46,227 nt of DNA from Roseomonas sp. E05 (GTDB taxonomy: Bacteria; Pseudomonadota; Alphaproteobacteria; Acetobacterales; Acetobacteraceae), in NCBI RefSeq assembly GCF_030063475.1, contig NZ_JASIRT010000038.1, positions 1 to 46,227 on the forward strand, read 5' to 3'. The notes below the pieces were generated by a model. That model was not told where the DNA came from, made no database searches, and worked only from the letters and a program-made list of their open reading frames with translations. Below are positions 7,841 to 17,749 of the stretch, one piece after another. A program made the translations under genes and the position numbers. Position 1 is the first letter of the stretch. Each line of letters starts with the position of its first letter.

Positions 7841-8383
7841 ATGGTCGCTGCATCCAAGGCTCCCCCTGGCGCGCTCATCCGCGTCAACCGCGCCCCCGTC
7901 CTGACCCTGTGGGCCGCGGTGGTGGCCGAGCGCCTCGGCCATCCGCCGGACACCGCGTTCAGCCTGGCCAGCCATGTCGCGGGCACCGCCGCCCGCGCCA
8001 AGGCGCGACGCCTCGGCATCGCCGAAGAGAGCGAGCACCGACAGGACACAGCACCGGCGAAGCCGCGCGAGACGACGAGGCTGCTCGGCAAGGAGGTGCC
8101 GCTGGCCCATGACGCGGACGGCGTGGTGCTGGCCGACGCGGGCGGTGGCAAGCCTGCCCCCGCCGCCCCAGCGCGGGCCTACGTCGCCAGGGCGTTCGGC
8201 AAGCGCCTGGAGGAGGTTCGCGCGGCCATGCAGGCGCTGGCCGCCCACTATGCGTCGGACGAACTGAACCGCGTTGGCTTCCGGCTCTACGAGCACTTCC
8301 GCCCCGAGGTGCCGACGGATGTCCGGGGGTGGGGCGCCAAAGGTGAGTTGGACCTGGAGAAGATCAGGACGGCGGCGCCCTGA
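7841..8383 (+). CDS. Conserved hypothetical protein
   Basis: A 180-residue protein with no domain I can name. It starts MVAASKAPPGALIRVNRAPV with a good ribosome site (GGAGAGG, 7827-7833, 7 nt before ATG 7841), preferred over an in-frame ATG at 7784. The N-terminal half (VLTLWAAVVAERLGHPPDTA, then HVAGTAARAKARRLGI) looks helical; a low-complexity Ala/Pro linker follows around residue 110, then a helical C-terminus ending in WGAKGELDLEKIRTAA. There is no signal or membrane segment. It lies upstream of the SOS-controlled imuA but outside the SOS box, so it is probably an independent unit. Confidence 0.7.
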   Translation: MVAASKAPPGALIRVNRAPVLTLWAAVVAERLGHPPDTAFSLASHVAGTAARAKARRLGIAEESEHRQDTAPAKPRETTRLLGKEVPLAHDADGVVLADAGGGKPAPAAPARAYVARAFGKRLEEVRAAMQALAAHYASDELNRVGFRLYEHFRPEVPTDVRGWGAKGELDLEKIRTAAP

Positions 8384-8489
8384 GACGACGGCTGCCGCTG
8401 CCGCGACTCGCCCACGACCCCAGCTTTCCCCGTTTTCCACACCATTCCCGGCCTGAGCGAGCCATCACGCTGCTTCCCTAAACCTTTTT

Positions 8490-8504
8490 GTTCGCTTTAT
8501 GTTC
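8490..8504 (+). promoter_or_regulatory. LexA (SOS) box upstream of imuA
   Basis: GTTC-GCTTTAT-GTTC is an exact match to the alphaproteobacterial LexA box GTTC-N7-GTTC. It lies 22 bp before the imuA start codon, in the expected promoter position, and should place imuA-imuB-orf-dnaE2 under SOS repression. Confidence 0.88.
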
Positions 8505-8526
8505 TCTCCCCTGAGTAGAGGAAGCC

Positions 8527-9321
8527 ATGGCGGCAACGGGCAAGGCAGCACGGTTGGAGGAACTGCGCGAGCAGGTGGCGCGGCTGGAAGGCCACGGCGC
8601 CGGGCACGCCCGCGCGGTGATTCCGTTTGGCGTGCCTGCGCTCGACGCCGGAGTGCCGGGCGGCGGGATCGCCATGGGCGCGCTGCACGAGGTCGCCGGA
8701 GCCGGTCCCGACGTCGAGCACGCCTCCGCGGCGGCGCTGCTGGCGGCAGGCATCCTGGCCCGGACAACCGGGCCGGTCCTCTGGGCCTCTGAGCACTTCG
8801 ATCTCTTCGCGCCCGCCCTGGCAGCCGTCGGCCTGGAGCCCGCGCGCGTCCTGCACGTCGAGGCTGGACGCGATGTCCTGCTCGCCATGGAGGAAGGCCT
8901 GCGCCACCCGGGACTGGCCGGGGTGGTCGGCGAGATTTCCGGCCGCCTGCACCTGACCGCGTCCCGCCGCCTGCAACTCGCCGCCGAGTCGTCGGGTGCG
9001 GTGGCCTTTGCCCTCCGGCGCGGCCGCAGGCTCGGCGAGGCGCTGCTCCAGGAGCCCACGGCGGCCGTGACCCGCTGGCGCGTGACCTGCCTCCCCTCCC
9101 CGCCCCCGCTGCCCCACGCGCCCGAGACCCCCGGCCTCGGACGGGCGCGATGGCTGCTTGAACTCGTGCGTTGCCGTGGCGGCGAGCCCGGCTCCTGGAT
9201 TGTGGAGGCCTGTGATGCGCAGGGTCATCTCGCTCTACCTGCCGACCTGGCCCACCGACCGGCTGCGGCGCCTCAACGGAGAGGCCGCGAGGTGCAGCAC
9301 CTCCGCCGGGCCGCCAGTTGA
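8527..9321 (+). CDS. imuA: Translesion mutasome accessory protein ImuA
   Basis: A 264-residue RecA-related protein (ImuA/SulA-like family). It begins MAATGKAARLEELREQVARL and contains the conserved VIPFGVPALDAGVPGGGIAM, ALHEVAGAG and VLWASEHFDLFAPALAAVGL blocks. The usual RecA P-loop is not obvious, as is normal for ImuA. It acts with ImuB to recruit the error-prone polymerase DnaE2 to stalled forks. AGAGGAAG precedes ATG 8527. The 3' end overlaps imuB by 107 nt in another frame; the C-terminal SWIVEACDAQGHLALPADLA is conserved-looking, so the overlap seems real. Confidence 0.9.
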   Translation: MAATGKAARLEELREQVARLEGHGAGHARAVIPFGVPALDAGVPGGGIAMGALHEVAGAGPDVEHASAAALLAAGILARTTGPVLWASEHFDLFAPALAAVGLEPARVLHVEAGRDVLLAMEEGLRHPGLAGVVGEISGRLHLTASRRLQLAAESSGAVAFALRRGRRLGEALLQEPTAAVTRWRVTCLPSPPPLPHAPETPGLGRARWLLELVRCRGGEPGSWIVEACDAQGHLALPADLAHRPAAAPQRRGREVQHLRRAAS

Positions 9322-10759
9322 GCGGCCGTTGGTGACGCGGATGCATGACGGCCGCCGGCAGGTCCTGGCCGCCGCCAATCGCGCGGCCCTGGCGCTCGGC
9401 CTGCGCCCTGGCATGGCGCTGGCCCACGCGCAGGCCATGGTGCCTGACCTCCAGGTGGCCGAGGCCGATCCCGAAGGCGACGCCGATGCGCTGGTCGACC
9501 TGGCGGCCTGGTGCCTGCGTTGGTCGCCGCTGACCGCGCCCGCGGCGCCGGAGGGGCTCTGGATCGATGCCACCGGCTGCACGCACCTGCACGGCGGCGA
9601 GGAGGCGATGCTGGCCGCCATCCTCGGCCGCCTGGAGCGGGCAGGCATCAACGCGCGGGCCGCGCTGGCCGACACGCCCGGTGCCGCCTGGGCGCTGGCT
9701 CGGTACAGCGCACGGCCCATCACCATCGTGCCGCCGGATGCGCACGCGGACGCCGTCGCCCTGCTGCCGGTCAGCGCCCTCCGCCTGGAGGACGACACCG
9801 TGCAGGCCCTGCGCCGCCTCGGCATCGACCTCGTTGGCCAACTTGTCTCCATGCCGCGTGCCCCGCTGGCGCGGCGCTTCGGCAGCGAACTCCTGCGGCG
9901 GCTGGATCAGGCGTTGGGGCGGGAGGCCGAGCCCCTCACGCCGGTGGTGCCGCCCGAGGCGGTCCAGCAGCACCTTGCCTTCCCCGAGCCGTTGCTGACC
10001 GCCACCGCCCTGGAGATCGCCATTGAGCGCCTGGTGGCCACGGTCTGTCCCTTGCTGGAGCAGGTCGGGCTAGGCGCCCGCCGCCTCGACCTGGTCTTTG
10101 AGCGGGTGGATGACGCCGTGCAGGTCGTGCGCGCCGGAACCGCCCGGCCGACCCGGCATGCGGCACACCTTGCCCGCCTCTTGCGCGAGCGCCTCGAGGG
10201 CGTGGATCCCGGCTTCGGCGTCGCGTCCATGCGGCTCGTCGTCACGCTGGCCGAGCCGCTCATGCCCACGCAGGCGACAGCCGCCCTGGACGGCAAGGAA
10301 AATGGCGAGGTGGACCTCGCGCCCCTGGTGGACCGGCTCGCCAGCCGCTTCGGTGAGAGCCGGGTCTTCAGCCTGCTGCCGGTGGAGAGCGACGTCCCGG
10401 AGCGCGCCGTGCGCCCTGCCCCGCCGCTGGCGCCGCTGACGGCAGCCATCTGGCGCAAGGATTGGCGGCGGCCGGTCCGCCTGCTGACGCCGCCGCAGCC
10501 GGTCGAGGCGCTCTCCGCCCTGCCGGACCATCCCCCGGCCATCTTCACCTGGCGCCGCATTCGGCACCGCGTGCGGCGGGCCGACGGGCCGGAGCGTATC
10601 GCGGGCGAGTGGTGGCGCCGCGACGGCGAGGTCGCCGCGGTGCGCGACTACTGGGCCGTAGAGGACGAGGACGGTCACCGCTTCTGGCTGTTCCGGCGCG
10701 GTGACGGCGCCGATCCGGCGACCGGCGACCTGTCCTGGTTCCTGCACGGCCTCTTCTGA
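9215..10759 (+). CDS. imuB: DNA polymerase Y-family-like protein ImuB
   Basis: A 514-residue member of the ImuB branch of Y-family polymerases: RRVISLYLPTWPTDRLRRLN at the N-terminus, NRAALALGLRPGMALAHAQA, a little-finger-like middle, and a C-terminal extension (WRRDGEVAAVRDYWAVEDED, then FWLFRR) typical of ImuB. The acidic residues that make Y-family enzymes catalytic are generally lost in ImuB, which serves as an adaptor binding the beta clamp, ImuA and DnaE2. Start ATG 9215 is supported by GGAGG at 9204-9208; a GTG at 9212 is also possible. It overlaps imuA, implying coupled translation. Confidence 0.9.
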   Translation: MRRVISLYLPTWPTDRLRRLNGEAARCSTSAGPPVERPLVTRMHDGRRQVLAAANRAALALGLRPGMALAHAQAMVPDLQVAEADPEGDADALVDLAAWCLRWSPLTAPAAPEGLWIDATGCTHLHGGEEAMLAAILGRLERAGINARAALADTPGAAWALARYSARPITIVPPDAHADAVALLPVSALRLEDDTVQALRRLGIDLVGQLVSMPRAPLARRFGSELLRRLDQALGREAEPLTPVVPPEAVQQHLAFPEPLLTATALEIAIERLVATVCPLLEQVGLGARRLDLVFERVDDAVQVVRAGTARPTRHAAHLARLLRERLEGVDPGFGVASMRLVVTLAEPLMPTQATAALDGKENGEVDLAPLVDRLASRFGESRVFSLLPVESDVPERAVRPAPPLAPLTAAIWRKDWRRPVRLLTPPQPVEALSALPDHPPAIFTWRRIRHRVRRADGPERIAGEWWRRDGEVAAVRDYWAVEDEDGHRFWLFRRGDGADPATGDLSWFLHGLF

Positions 10760-10771
10760 CAAGGACAACAC

Positions 10772-10996
10772 GTGACCAACGAGCCCCCCCTGCATCCCGC
10801 CTCCGCCGAGGAAATCGCCGAGTCTTTGTCCTACGCCCTGCGGTACGACGGCCGGAAGCGGGTGCACCAAGCCGATGAGGCGATGGCCCGCATCACCGCC
10901 GAGCGCCTGGTGCGGCATCTCGAGCGCTGTGGCTACGTGCTGATGCGAAAGCCCGAGACAACGGCGCCGTCCACCACGCCGCACCACCGGCGGTGA
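10772..10996 (+). CDS. Small hypothetical protein between imuB and dnaE2
   Basis: A 74-residue soluble protein starting with GTG, 12 bp after the imuB stop and overlapping the dnaE2 GTG start by 4 nt (GTGA, 10993-10996). The central part, [20 protein letters not shown], then [20 protein letters not shown], is predicted helical and basic; the last 15 residues are Pro/Thr/His-rich. I recognise no family. Its position makes it co-expressed with the mutasome and probably needed for efficient dnaE2 translation initiation. A direct role in mutagenesis is possible but unproven. Confidence 0.7.
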   Translation: MTNEPPLHPASAEEIAESLSYALRYDGRKRVHQADEAMARITAERLVRHLERCGYVLMRKPETTAPSTTPHHRR

Positions 10997-13900
10997 GCGC
11001 GCCCTACGCCGAATTGCAGGTCACCACGAACTATTCCTTCCTGCGCGGCGCCAGCCATCCTCAGGAACTCTTCGCCCAGGCGGCCGCGCTGGGCGTGCCC
11101 GCCCTCGGCATCACCGACCGCAACAGCCTGGCGGGCATCGTGGCCTGTCACCGCGCCACCAAGGAATTCGGTGTCCGGCTGGTGGTGGGATCCCGCCTGG
11201 ACCTGACGGATGGCCCTTCGGTTCTGGTGTACCCGATGGATCGGGACGCCTACGCGCGCCTGTGCCGCCTGCTGACTCTGGGCAAGGCGCGCGGTGGACC
11301 CGGCGCCTGCCTGCTGTCCTGGCGCGACCTGGCTGCCCACGCCGACGGGCTCCTCGCGATCCTGGTGCCGCCCTCCGCCGCCCAGGAATTGGAGGCTTGG
11401 CTCCAGAGGCTTCGGACCACCTTCCGCGACCGCGCCTATCTGGCCCTGACCCTGCTACGGCGCCCGGACGACGCGGTCCGGCTGCGAATGCTGGAGGACG
11501 CGGCGCAGGCGGCCGGGGTGCGGGCCGTCGTGACCGGCGACGTGCTCTACCACGACCCACGACGGCGAATCCTCCAGGACGTGGTCACCTGCATCCGCGA
11601 GCGCTGCACCATCGACGCCGCCGGGTTCCGGCGCGAGCGCTCCGTCGACCGCCACCTGCGCGAGTCCACCGAGATGGCGCGCCTGTTCCGCCGCCACCCT
11701 GAGGCCCTGGCCCGCTCCCTCGAAGTCGTCGAGCGCTGCCACTTTTCCTTGGACGAGCTCCGCTACCAGTACCCCAGCGAGGTGGCGGATCCCGCGTTGT
11801 CGCCGCAGCAGGCCCTCGAAGCCTTGGTCCAAGAGGCGGCGCCCGGGCGCTATCCCGACGGCGTGCCGGACGACGTCGGCGCGCAGCTTCGCCACGAACT
11901 CCGGCTCATCGAGGACCTTGGCTACGCCCCCTACTTCCTCACCGTGCATGCCATCGTGCGCTACGCCCGCAGCAAGGAGATCCTCTGCCAGGGGCGCGGC
12001 AGCGCGGCCAATTCGGCGGTCTGCTATGTCCTGGGCATCACCTCCATCGACCCGGTCCGCTCCGGCCTGCTGTTCGAGCGCTTCGTCTCCGCCGAGCGCC
12101 GCGAGCCGCCCGACATCGACGTGGATTTTGAGGGCGAGCGGCGCGAGGAGGTGATCCAGTGGATCTACGGCCGCTACGGCCGGGACCGCGCGGCGCTCTG
12201 CGCGACGGTGATGCGCTTTCGTGCCCGCGGCGCCGTCCGCGACGTCGGCAAGGTCATGGGCCTGCCGGAGGACGTCACCGGCGCCCTGGCCTCCCAGGTC
12301 TGGGGCTGGGCCGAGGACGGTGTGCAGCCCGAGCATGCGGCCGACCTCAATTTGAACCTCGCCGACCGGCGCCTGCGGCTGACCCTGGACCTGGCGCGCG
12401 AGCTCATCGGCTTTCCCCGCCAGCTTGGCACCCATCCCGGCGGCTTCGTGCTGACGCGGGACCGGCTGGACGACCTGGTGCCCATCGCCCCCGCCGCCAT
12501 GGCCGGGCGGCAGGTGGTCGAGTGGGACAAGGACGACATCGACGAGCTCGGCTTCATGAAGGTCGACGTGCTCGGCTTGGGGATGCTGGGCTGCCTCAGG
12601 CGGGCCTTTGAGCTCATCGAAGAGCACCACGGCCACGGCCTCGACATGGCCACCGTCCCAGCGGAGGACCCGGCGACCTACGCCATGATCCGGCGCGCCG
12701 ACACGCTCGGCACCTTCCAGATCGAAAGCCGCGCGCAGATGGCGATGCTGCCGCGGATGCAGCCCCGGACCTTCTACGACCTCGTCATTCAGGTCGCGAT
12801 CGTCCGCCCCGGCCCGATCCAGGGCGACATGGTGCATCCCTACCTCAGGCGCCGCGAGGGACTGGAACCGGTCAGCTACCCGAAGCCGGAACTGCGGAGG
12901 GTGCTCGGCAAGACACTCGGCGTGCCGTTGTTCCAGGAGCAGGCGATGCAGGTGGCTATCCACTGCGCCGGGTTCACGCCCTCCGAAGCCGACCAGCTTC
13001 GCCGCTCCATGGCCACCTTCAAGTTCACCGGCGGCGTGTCGGTGTTCCGGGACAAGCTGGTCAGCGGCATGGTGGCGCGCGGCTACACCCAGGAGTTCGC
13101 CGAGCGCACCTTTGGGCAGCTGGAGGGCTTCGGCAGCTACGGCTTTCCTGAGAGTCATGCCGCCTCCTTCGCGCTGATCGCCTATGCCAGCGCCTGGGTA
13201 AAGTGCCACCATCCCGAAGTGTTCTGCGCCGCCCTGCTGAACAGCCAGCCCATGGGCTTCTACGCCCCCGCCCAGGTGGTGCGAGACGCCCGCAGGCACG
13301 GCGTCGAGGTTTGCCCCGTCTGCGTCAACGCCTCGCGCTGGGATTGCACGCTGGAACCCGCGCCGGGTTCACGGCTGGCGGTGCGGCTGGGCCTGCGGAT
13401 GGTGAAGGGCCTGAACAACGCCGATGCCGCCCGCTTGGTCGCCCACCGCGGCGCCGAGCCCTACCGCAGCATCGAGGAGGTCTGGCGCCGCGTGCGCATC
13501 CCGCCCGCCGCCCTGGAGCGGCTGGCCGAGGCGGACGCTTTTGGCAGCCTGGGCGTGGACCGGCGCCAGGCACTGTGGGCGGTGCGGGGGCTAGCCGAGG
13601 CGGCACTACCCCTCTTCGCGGCGGCCGACCAAGGCCGTAGACCGGAGCCCGAGATCGTCGAGGCGCCGGTCAGCCTGGCTGCCATGCGCGAGGGCCAGCA
13701 GGTTGTCGAGGACTACCGCAGCACCGGGCTGAGCCTGCGGGCGCACCCGGTGTCCTTCCTGCGGCGGGATCTGGCGGCCATGGGCATGGTCCCCTGCGGC
13801 GACCTAGCATCGATCCGTGACGCCAAGCGGATTTCGCTCGCGGGCATGGTGTTGGTGCGCCAGAAGCCGGGCTCGGCCAAGGGCGTCATGTTCCTCACCC

Positions 13901-14202
13901 TCGAGGACGAGACGGGCGTGGCCAACCTGATCGTCTGGCCGTCGCTGTTCGAGGAACGGCGCCGGGTGATCCTGTCGACGGGCATGATGGGATGCCGCGG
14001 CCGGGTGCAGCGCGAGGGCGAGGTCATCCACGTCATCGTGCAGCAGGTGGAGGACCTCACCGAAATGCTGCAAGGCGTCGCACAGCGGGAGGGCGGTCGG
14101 GGGAATGCAGCAGATCTTGCCGTTCACCGGGCGCGGGACATCTACATTCCGGATCTGCGGCTAGGGTCGGAGATCAAGATTCCAACACGCGATTTTCGGT
14201 AG
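10993..14202 (+). CDS. dnaE2: Error-prone DNA polymerase III alpha subunit DnaE2 (ImuC)
   Basis: A 1069-residue C-family polymerase, normal for DnaE2. An N-terminal PHP domain ([33 protein letters not shown]) is followed by the palm with [17 protein letters not shown] and the catalytic PDIDVDFE (Asp374 and Asp376), and [10 protein letters not shown] (Asp525). A helix-hairpin-helix region lies around [12 protein letters not shown]. The C-terminal OB fold is [20 protein letters not shown]. It ends in the DnaE2-like [20 protein letters not shown]. It carries out translesion synthesis with ImuA and ImuB after DNA damage. The GTG start at 10993 overlaps the preceding small ORF. Confidence 0.95.
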   Translation: MSAPYAELQVTTNYSFLRGASHPQELFAQAAALGVPALGITDRNSLAGIVACHRATKEFGVRLVVGSRLDLTDGPSVLVYPMDRDAYARLCRLLTLGKARGGPGACLLSWRDLAAHADGLLAILVPPSAAQELEAWLQRLRTTFRDRAYLALTLLRRPDDAVRLRMLEDAAQAAGVRAVVTGDVLYHDPRRRILQDVVTCIRERCTIDAAGFRRERSVDRHLRESTEMARLFRRHPEALARSLEVVERCHFSLDELRYQYPSEVADPALSPQQALEALVQEAAPGRYPDGVPDDVGAQLRHELRLIEDLGYAPYFLTVHAIVRYARSKEILCQGRGSAANSAVCYVLGITSIDPVRSGLLFERFVSAERREPPDIDVDFEGERREEVIQWIYGRYGRDRAALCATVMRFRARGAVRDVGKVMGLPEDVTGALASQVWGWAEDGVQPEHAADLNLNLADRRLRLTLDLARELIGFPRQLGTHPGGFVLTRDRLDDLVPIAPAAMAGRQVVEWDKDDIDELGFMKVDVLGLGMLGCLRRAFELIEEHHGHGLDMATVPAEDPATYAMIRRADTLGTFQIESRAQMAMLPRMQPRTFYDLVIQVAIVRPGPIQGDMVHPYLRRREGLEPVSYPKPELRRVLGKTLGVPLFQEQAMQVAIHCAGFTPSEADQLRRSMATFKFTGGVSVFRDKLVSGMVARGYTQEFAERTFGQLEGFGSYGFPESHAASFALIAYASAWVKCHHPEVFCAALLNSQPMGFYAPAQVVRDARRHGVEVCPVCVNASRWDCTLEPAPGSRLAVRLGLRMVKGLNNADAARLVAHRGAEPYRSIEEVWRRVRIPPAALERLAEADAFGSLGVDRRQALWAVRGLAEAALPLFAAADQGRRPEPEIVEAPVSLAAMREGQQVVEDYRSTGLSLRAHPVSFLRRDLAAMGMVPCGDLASIRDAKRISLAGMVLVRQKPGSAKGVMFLTLEDETGVANLIVWPSLFEERRRVILSTGMMGCRGRVQREGEVIHVIVQQVEDLTEMLQGVAQREGGRGNAADLAVHRARDIYIPDLRLGSEIKIPTRDFR

Positions 14203-14577
14203 GTAGCCGGATCGATCTCGAGTGGTGAAAGCTGGCGGCGGACCACCAGCCGGCGGGCAAGCACCCAGGACGCGGCAATCAACAGGCCAAGTTGGCGACA
14301 TGCCTCGAAGTCTTCATCACAGGCTTTGGGCTGGAATATTGGGCCCCGCTGAGCGCGAACCCGACATGGCCGGGTCTGGCCGAAAGCGGAACGGCGGCTT
14401 TCGAGCCCGAACGCTGGAAAGCGGACGTCGTTTCCGGAGGCACACCCGACGGCTGTCGACCTATAGCCGCCCTATGGCCACGATAAACAGCGGTGGGCCC
14501 GCCGGGCTGGTTACCGCCATACCGCCTGGACCAAGCGTAGAATTGAAATACATTTAGCCGCATCGAGGGAGGACACG
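14203..14577. other. Non-coding gap after dnaE2 with a hairpin
   Basis: No convincing gene. Short frames on both strands have no homology I recognise. The region has a stem of CGAAAGC (14381-14387) with GCTTTCG (14397-14403) and further weak symmetric elements. It lacks the T-run of an intrinsic terminator, so it may be a repeat remnant or transcript-end structure. Confidence 0.4.
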
Positions 14578-14979
14578 ATGACGAAGATCCTAGGAATCGA
14601 TCATGTTGCCGTCACCGCCGCTAACCTTGAGGAGACTTGCGCCTTTTACGGCAAGCTGTTCGGAGTCGAAACTCAGGCGCAATATGTGTCTCAAGGCAGG
14701 GTGTTGGTCCGTCAGATCTCAATCGGTGGCGCTGTCCTGAGCGTGCATCAGGCAGGAAATGGGGTGGAGCTCGTTGCCCGAAATCCGACTATTGGCGCCG
14801 CCGATATATGCTTCCGCTGGAACGGTAGCATCGAAGAAGCCATTCAACTTCTGACGACGCATGATGTCGGGATTATCGAAGGGCCAACACCTCGCCGCAC
14901 CGCTGACGGCTTTGCGAGCCTGTCCGTGTTCTTTCGTGATTTGGACGCAAACTTGACCGAGCTTATGGCTGCTACCTAG
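14578..14979 (+). CDS. VOC-family (glyoxalase/dioxygenase fold) protein
   Basis: A 133-residue protein with the vicinal oxygen chelate fold: IDHVAVTAANLEETCAFYGKL, with a metal-ligand His at residue 8, LSVHQAG in the middle, and FFRDLDANLTELM, whose Glu is a usual second ligand. Substrate unknown; the family includes glyoxalases, lactoylglutathione-lyase-like enzymes and dioxygenases. GGGAGGA precedes ATG 14578. The TAG stop at 14977-14979 uses the TA that an IS630 element targeted. Removing the element also restores TAG, so the protein is unchanged. Confidence 0.85.
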   Translation: MTKILGIDHVAVTAANLEETCAFYGKLFGVETQAQYVSQGRVLVRQISIGGAVLSVHQAGNGVELVARNPTIGAADICFRWNGSIEEAIQLLTTHDVGIIEGPTPRRTADGFASLSVFFRDLDANLTELMAAT

Positions 14980-16033
14980 AGCATAATCTGATCAATCTGG
15001 TTCATACCCTGAGGCGGTGAAGTAGCTGGCGCACTCCTGTGGTGAGAACTGCGGGAGGGCGTCGCGGATGGCGTCCCAAAGAGCGTCGATGGTGCGGGTG
15101 GCAGCCTTGCGCAGGAGCGCCTTGAGCTTGGAGAAGGCATTCTCGATCGGGTTGAAGTCCGGCGAGTAAGGCGGCAGGAACCGCAGCGTCGCGCCTGCGG
15201 CTTGGATGGCTTCCCGGACGGCAGCACCCTTGTGGGCGGGCAGGTTGTCGAGGATGACGATGTCGCCCGGGCGCAGGGTGGGTGCGAGAACCTGCCGTGC
15301 ATAGGCGGTGAACCACTCGCCGGTCATCGCGCCGTCCAGCACCATCGGCGCGGTCAGGCCAGACAGGCGCAGCGCGCCGGTGAAGGTGGTTGTCTTCCAG
15401 TGGCCGTGCGGCACGGGTGCCCGGCAGCGGGTTCCGCGCTTCGAGCGCCCATACAGCCGTGCCATCTTGGTGGAGGCGCTGGTCTCGTCGATGAAGACCA
15501 GCCGCTCCGGATCCAGGTCAGGCTGCGCCTCGAACCAGACCTCGCGTCTGGCGGCCACATCTGGCCTCAGTTGCTCGGCCGCGTGGGCGGTCTTTTTTTG
15601 ACCGTCATGTCGTGGCGGTCCAGCAAGCGCCAGACGGTGCTCGGAGCCACTGCGACACCGTGCTCCCGCCGGAGCATCTCCGCCAGCTCCACCAGCGTGA
15701 TGTCGACCCTGGCGTCCACCGCCGCGAGGATGATGTCCTTGTAGGCTTCAGCCCGCTGCGACCGGCGGTCGCCGCCCTGGCGGCGTGCCCTGTCCTGGCC
15801 GCTCTCTCGCCAGTCCTGCATCCAGCGGATCGCGCTGGACACGGAGACGCCAAACCGGGCCGCCGCGGCGCGGCGGGATGATCCCGCCTCCACGGCCGCA
15901 ATGACGCGCGACCTGAGGTCGGAAGACAGCGCTCTGCTCATCCCAACCGACCTCCTCCCGGCCAGCAGGGTGAATCAGATTTTCAGCCGCCCGGGAATCC
16001 CTCTCCGACTCCGTCAGGTCAGATCATGCTCTA
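14977..16033 (-). mobile_element. IS630-family insertion sequence (copy type A)
   Basis: The ends are inverted repeats: TAGAGCATAATCTGATC at 14977 and, on the minus strand from 16033, TAGAGCATGATCTGACC. Each is bounded by TA, the duplicated target dinucleotide of IS630/Tc1-mariner elements. The left TA lies in the stop codon of the VOC gene. The transposase is encoded on the minus strand. It is a different element from the type B copies at 19324 and 35616. Confidence 0.9.
14992..15941 (-). CDS. IS630-family transposase, two frames joined by -1 frameshift
   Basis: Frame 1 (15941-15567) encodes the helix-turn-helix part: [51 protein letters not shown]. Frame 2 encodes the DDE catalytic part: [11 protein letters not shown] (first Asp), [13 protein letters not shown] (second Asp) and [20 protein letters not shown] (Glu). 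They meet at seven A residues on the coding strand (plus T run, 15593-15599). A -1 slip there reads [20 protein letters not shown] with no gap. The identical arrangement in the type B copies argues for programmed frameshifting and a functional enzyme. Confidence 0.9.
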
Positions 16034-16156
16034 GATAACCTGCTGGCCTCGCTGTCACTTAGGTCGGCTTTCCAGCCAAGTCGGCCATACGCAGCCCGAC
16101 CGGTCGCGACCGCTTTCTGGAACGCGGGCATGCCATGCGGATAGCAGAGAAGGGCG

Positions 16157-17678
16157 GATTCCGTTGACAAAGTCGGTGCTCGGCTCGGCTGAGGTCCGGG
16201 CCTGTCTGGCCTGGGTGGGCGCTTGCCCGATCAGGTAGGCATTGGCACTGGCCTGATCGGCAGCATCTTGGCCAGCCTGCGGAGGTTCTGGGCGGTTGCG
16301 GCGAGGAGGAACTCATCCTTGGCGCCGTTGGGACCTCGGAGGCGGAGGCGATCCAGCTTCAGGATGCGTTTGAGATGCGCGAACAGCATCTCCACCCGCT
16401 TCCGCTCGCGTTGCGAGGTGGCATAGGCATCGGTCCTGGCCAGATCACGTGCCAGATCCCGCGCGCCCTCATGAACCGAGCGCAGCACCTTCCGGCCAAC
16501 ATCACCTGGGCGGCAGCGTTCTCTGAACTCGCACGCATGGCAATCCACCTTGCGGGCCCGGTACCTGTAGAGCCCGTCAGCAGGCGGCTTGGCTTTTGCT
16601 TCCCGCCCGGGCTGCCAGAACGGCCGGAGCTCCTTCCCGCCAGGGCAGGTGTAGCTGTCTGTCCGGTGATCGTAGATGAAGTCGTCACGGCCGAAGCTGC
16701 CGTCGGTGCGGTTCTTCTCGAACACCGGGATATGCGGCTCGATGCCGCGTTCACGGACCAGCCAAGCTAGGTTCGCCGCGTCGCCATAGCCACTGTCAGC
16801 GGCAAGCCGCTCCGGCCAGAGGCCGAACCGCTCCTGCGTGCGGTCGAGCATGATCCGCTGTGCGGTCACCTCAGCCTGGCGCACGGCCGTTGTGGCCTCC
16901 ACGTCCATGATGACAGCATGCTTCAAGTCGATGAGGTAGTTCGTGCAGTAGGCGAAGAAGGCCAGCCCACCATTGGCGCCGGTCCAGCGGGATGCCGGAT
17001 CGGCCACCGAGATGAACTTGGGGGTGACCGGCGTTGCGCTACCAAACGCAGCGTCACCGAGCACCTCCAGGTACTCCTGCACGGCGCGGCCCGGGGCCTC
17101 GGCGGGCAGCCCGTCGCTGCCAGGTACCGAGCGCTGGCGGTTGGCATCCGCCTTGACCACGCTGGCATCGACCGCGAAGCCGTCCCCGCCCACCAGACCC
17201 TCGGCCATGCAGCGCGCGACCGTTGTTCTCCAACTCACGCAGGAGATTGCTGTCGCGGAACCGGCCGTGCCGGTTCTTGGAGAATGTCGAATGGTCTGGC
17301 ACCGCGCCATCCAGGCCAAGACGACAGAACCACCGGTATGCCAAGTTGAGATGCACTTCCTCGCACAGGCGGCGCTCAGAGCGAATGCTGCAGCAGTCGC
17401 CGATAATCAGCATGCGGATTAACAGTTCTGGGTCGATCGAAGGCCTGCCCGTCTCGCTGTGGTAGGGCCGCAGGTGCTCCCGGATCCCATTCAGATCGAC
17501 AAACCTGTCGATCGACCGCAGCAGGTGATCCGCTGGCACATGCTGCTTGAGGCTGAAGCTGTAGAACAGCGCCTCCTGCATCACTGCGCGCTCACCCATC
17601 ATGGCCCAGCCCTCCGCCACCAGGAGAACTGAATCAGATCGCTACGACGACTTCAACGACGGGTTCTTCAACGCAATC
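16157..17678 (-). mobile_element. IS1182-family element, approximate ends
   Basis: The transposase reading frame is bracketed by imperfect inverted repeats GATTCCGTTGA (16157-16167) and, on the opposite strand, GATTGCGTTGA (17678-17668), matching at 10 of 11 positions. I treat these as possible termini; no clear target duplication is seen. The transposase is frameshifted, so the copy is probably inactive on its own. Confidence 0.5.
16231..17602 (-). pseudogene. IS1182-family transposase, frameshifted
   Basis: The N-terminal part, from MMGERAVMQEALFYSFSL (17602), holds the DUF772-like block GRPSIDPELLIRMLIIGDCC and VPDHSTFSKNRHGRF. The C-terminal part in another frame holds the DDE core: GDGFAVDASVVKADANRQ, LAADSGYGDA, and RKRVEMLFAHLKRILKLD, plus a Cys cluster DCHACEFRERC. 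The frames break near 17225-17240, around RDSNLLREL. There is no slippery run there, and the family-typical FET-VARC junction seems to have lost two bases. It therefore looks like an inactivating mutation rather than programmed shifting; a sequencing error is the alternative. Confidence 0.85.
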
Positions 17679-17749
17679 AGCGCAAAGCCGCCATGACTGG
17701 CGCCGGTCGAGGGCAGAAGCGGCTGCCGCGAGTGTCCCTGGTGCGAGCA

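Noticed and set aside
11455-13299. 614-residue frame antisense to dnaE2
   Set aside because: Shadow of a GC-rich gene; His/Gly/Ala-rich content with no domain, while dnaE2 is unmistakable on the other strand.
14222-14563. Short frames on both strands after dnaE2
   Set aside because: No ribosome site and no family; the sequence has repeat-like hairpins and is better treated as non-coding.
17220-17245. Programmed frameshift in the IS1182 transposase
   Set aside because: No slippery run at the junction and family-typical residues are missing; an inactivating deletion or sequencing error is more likely.
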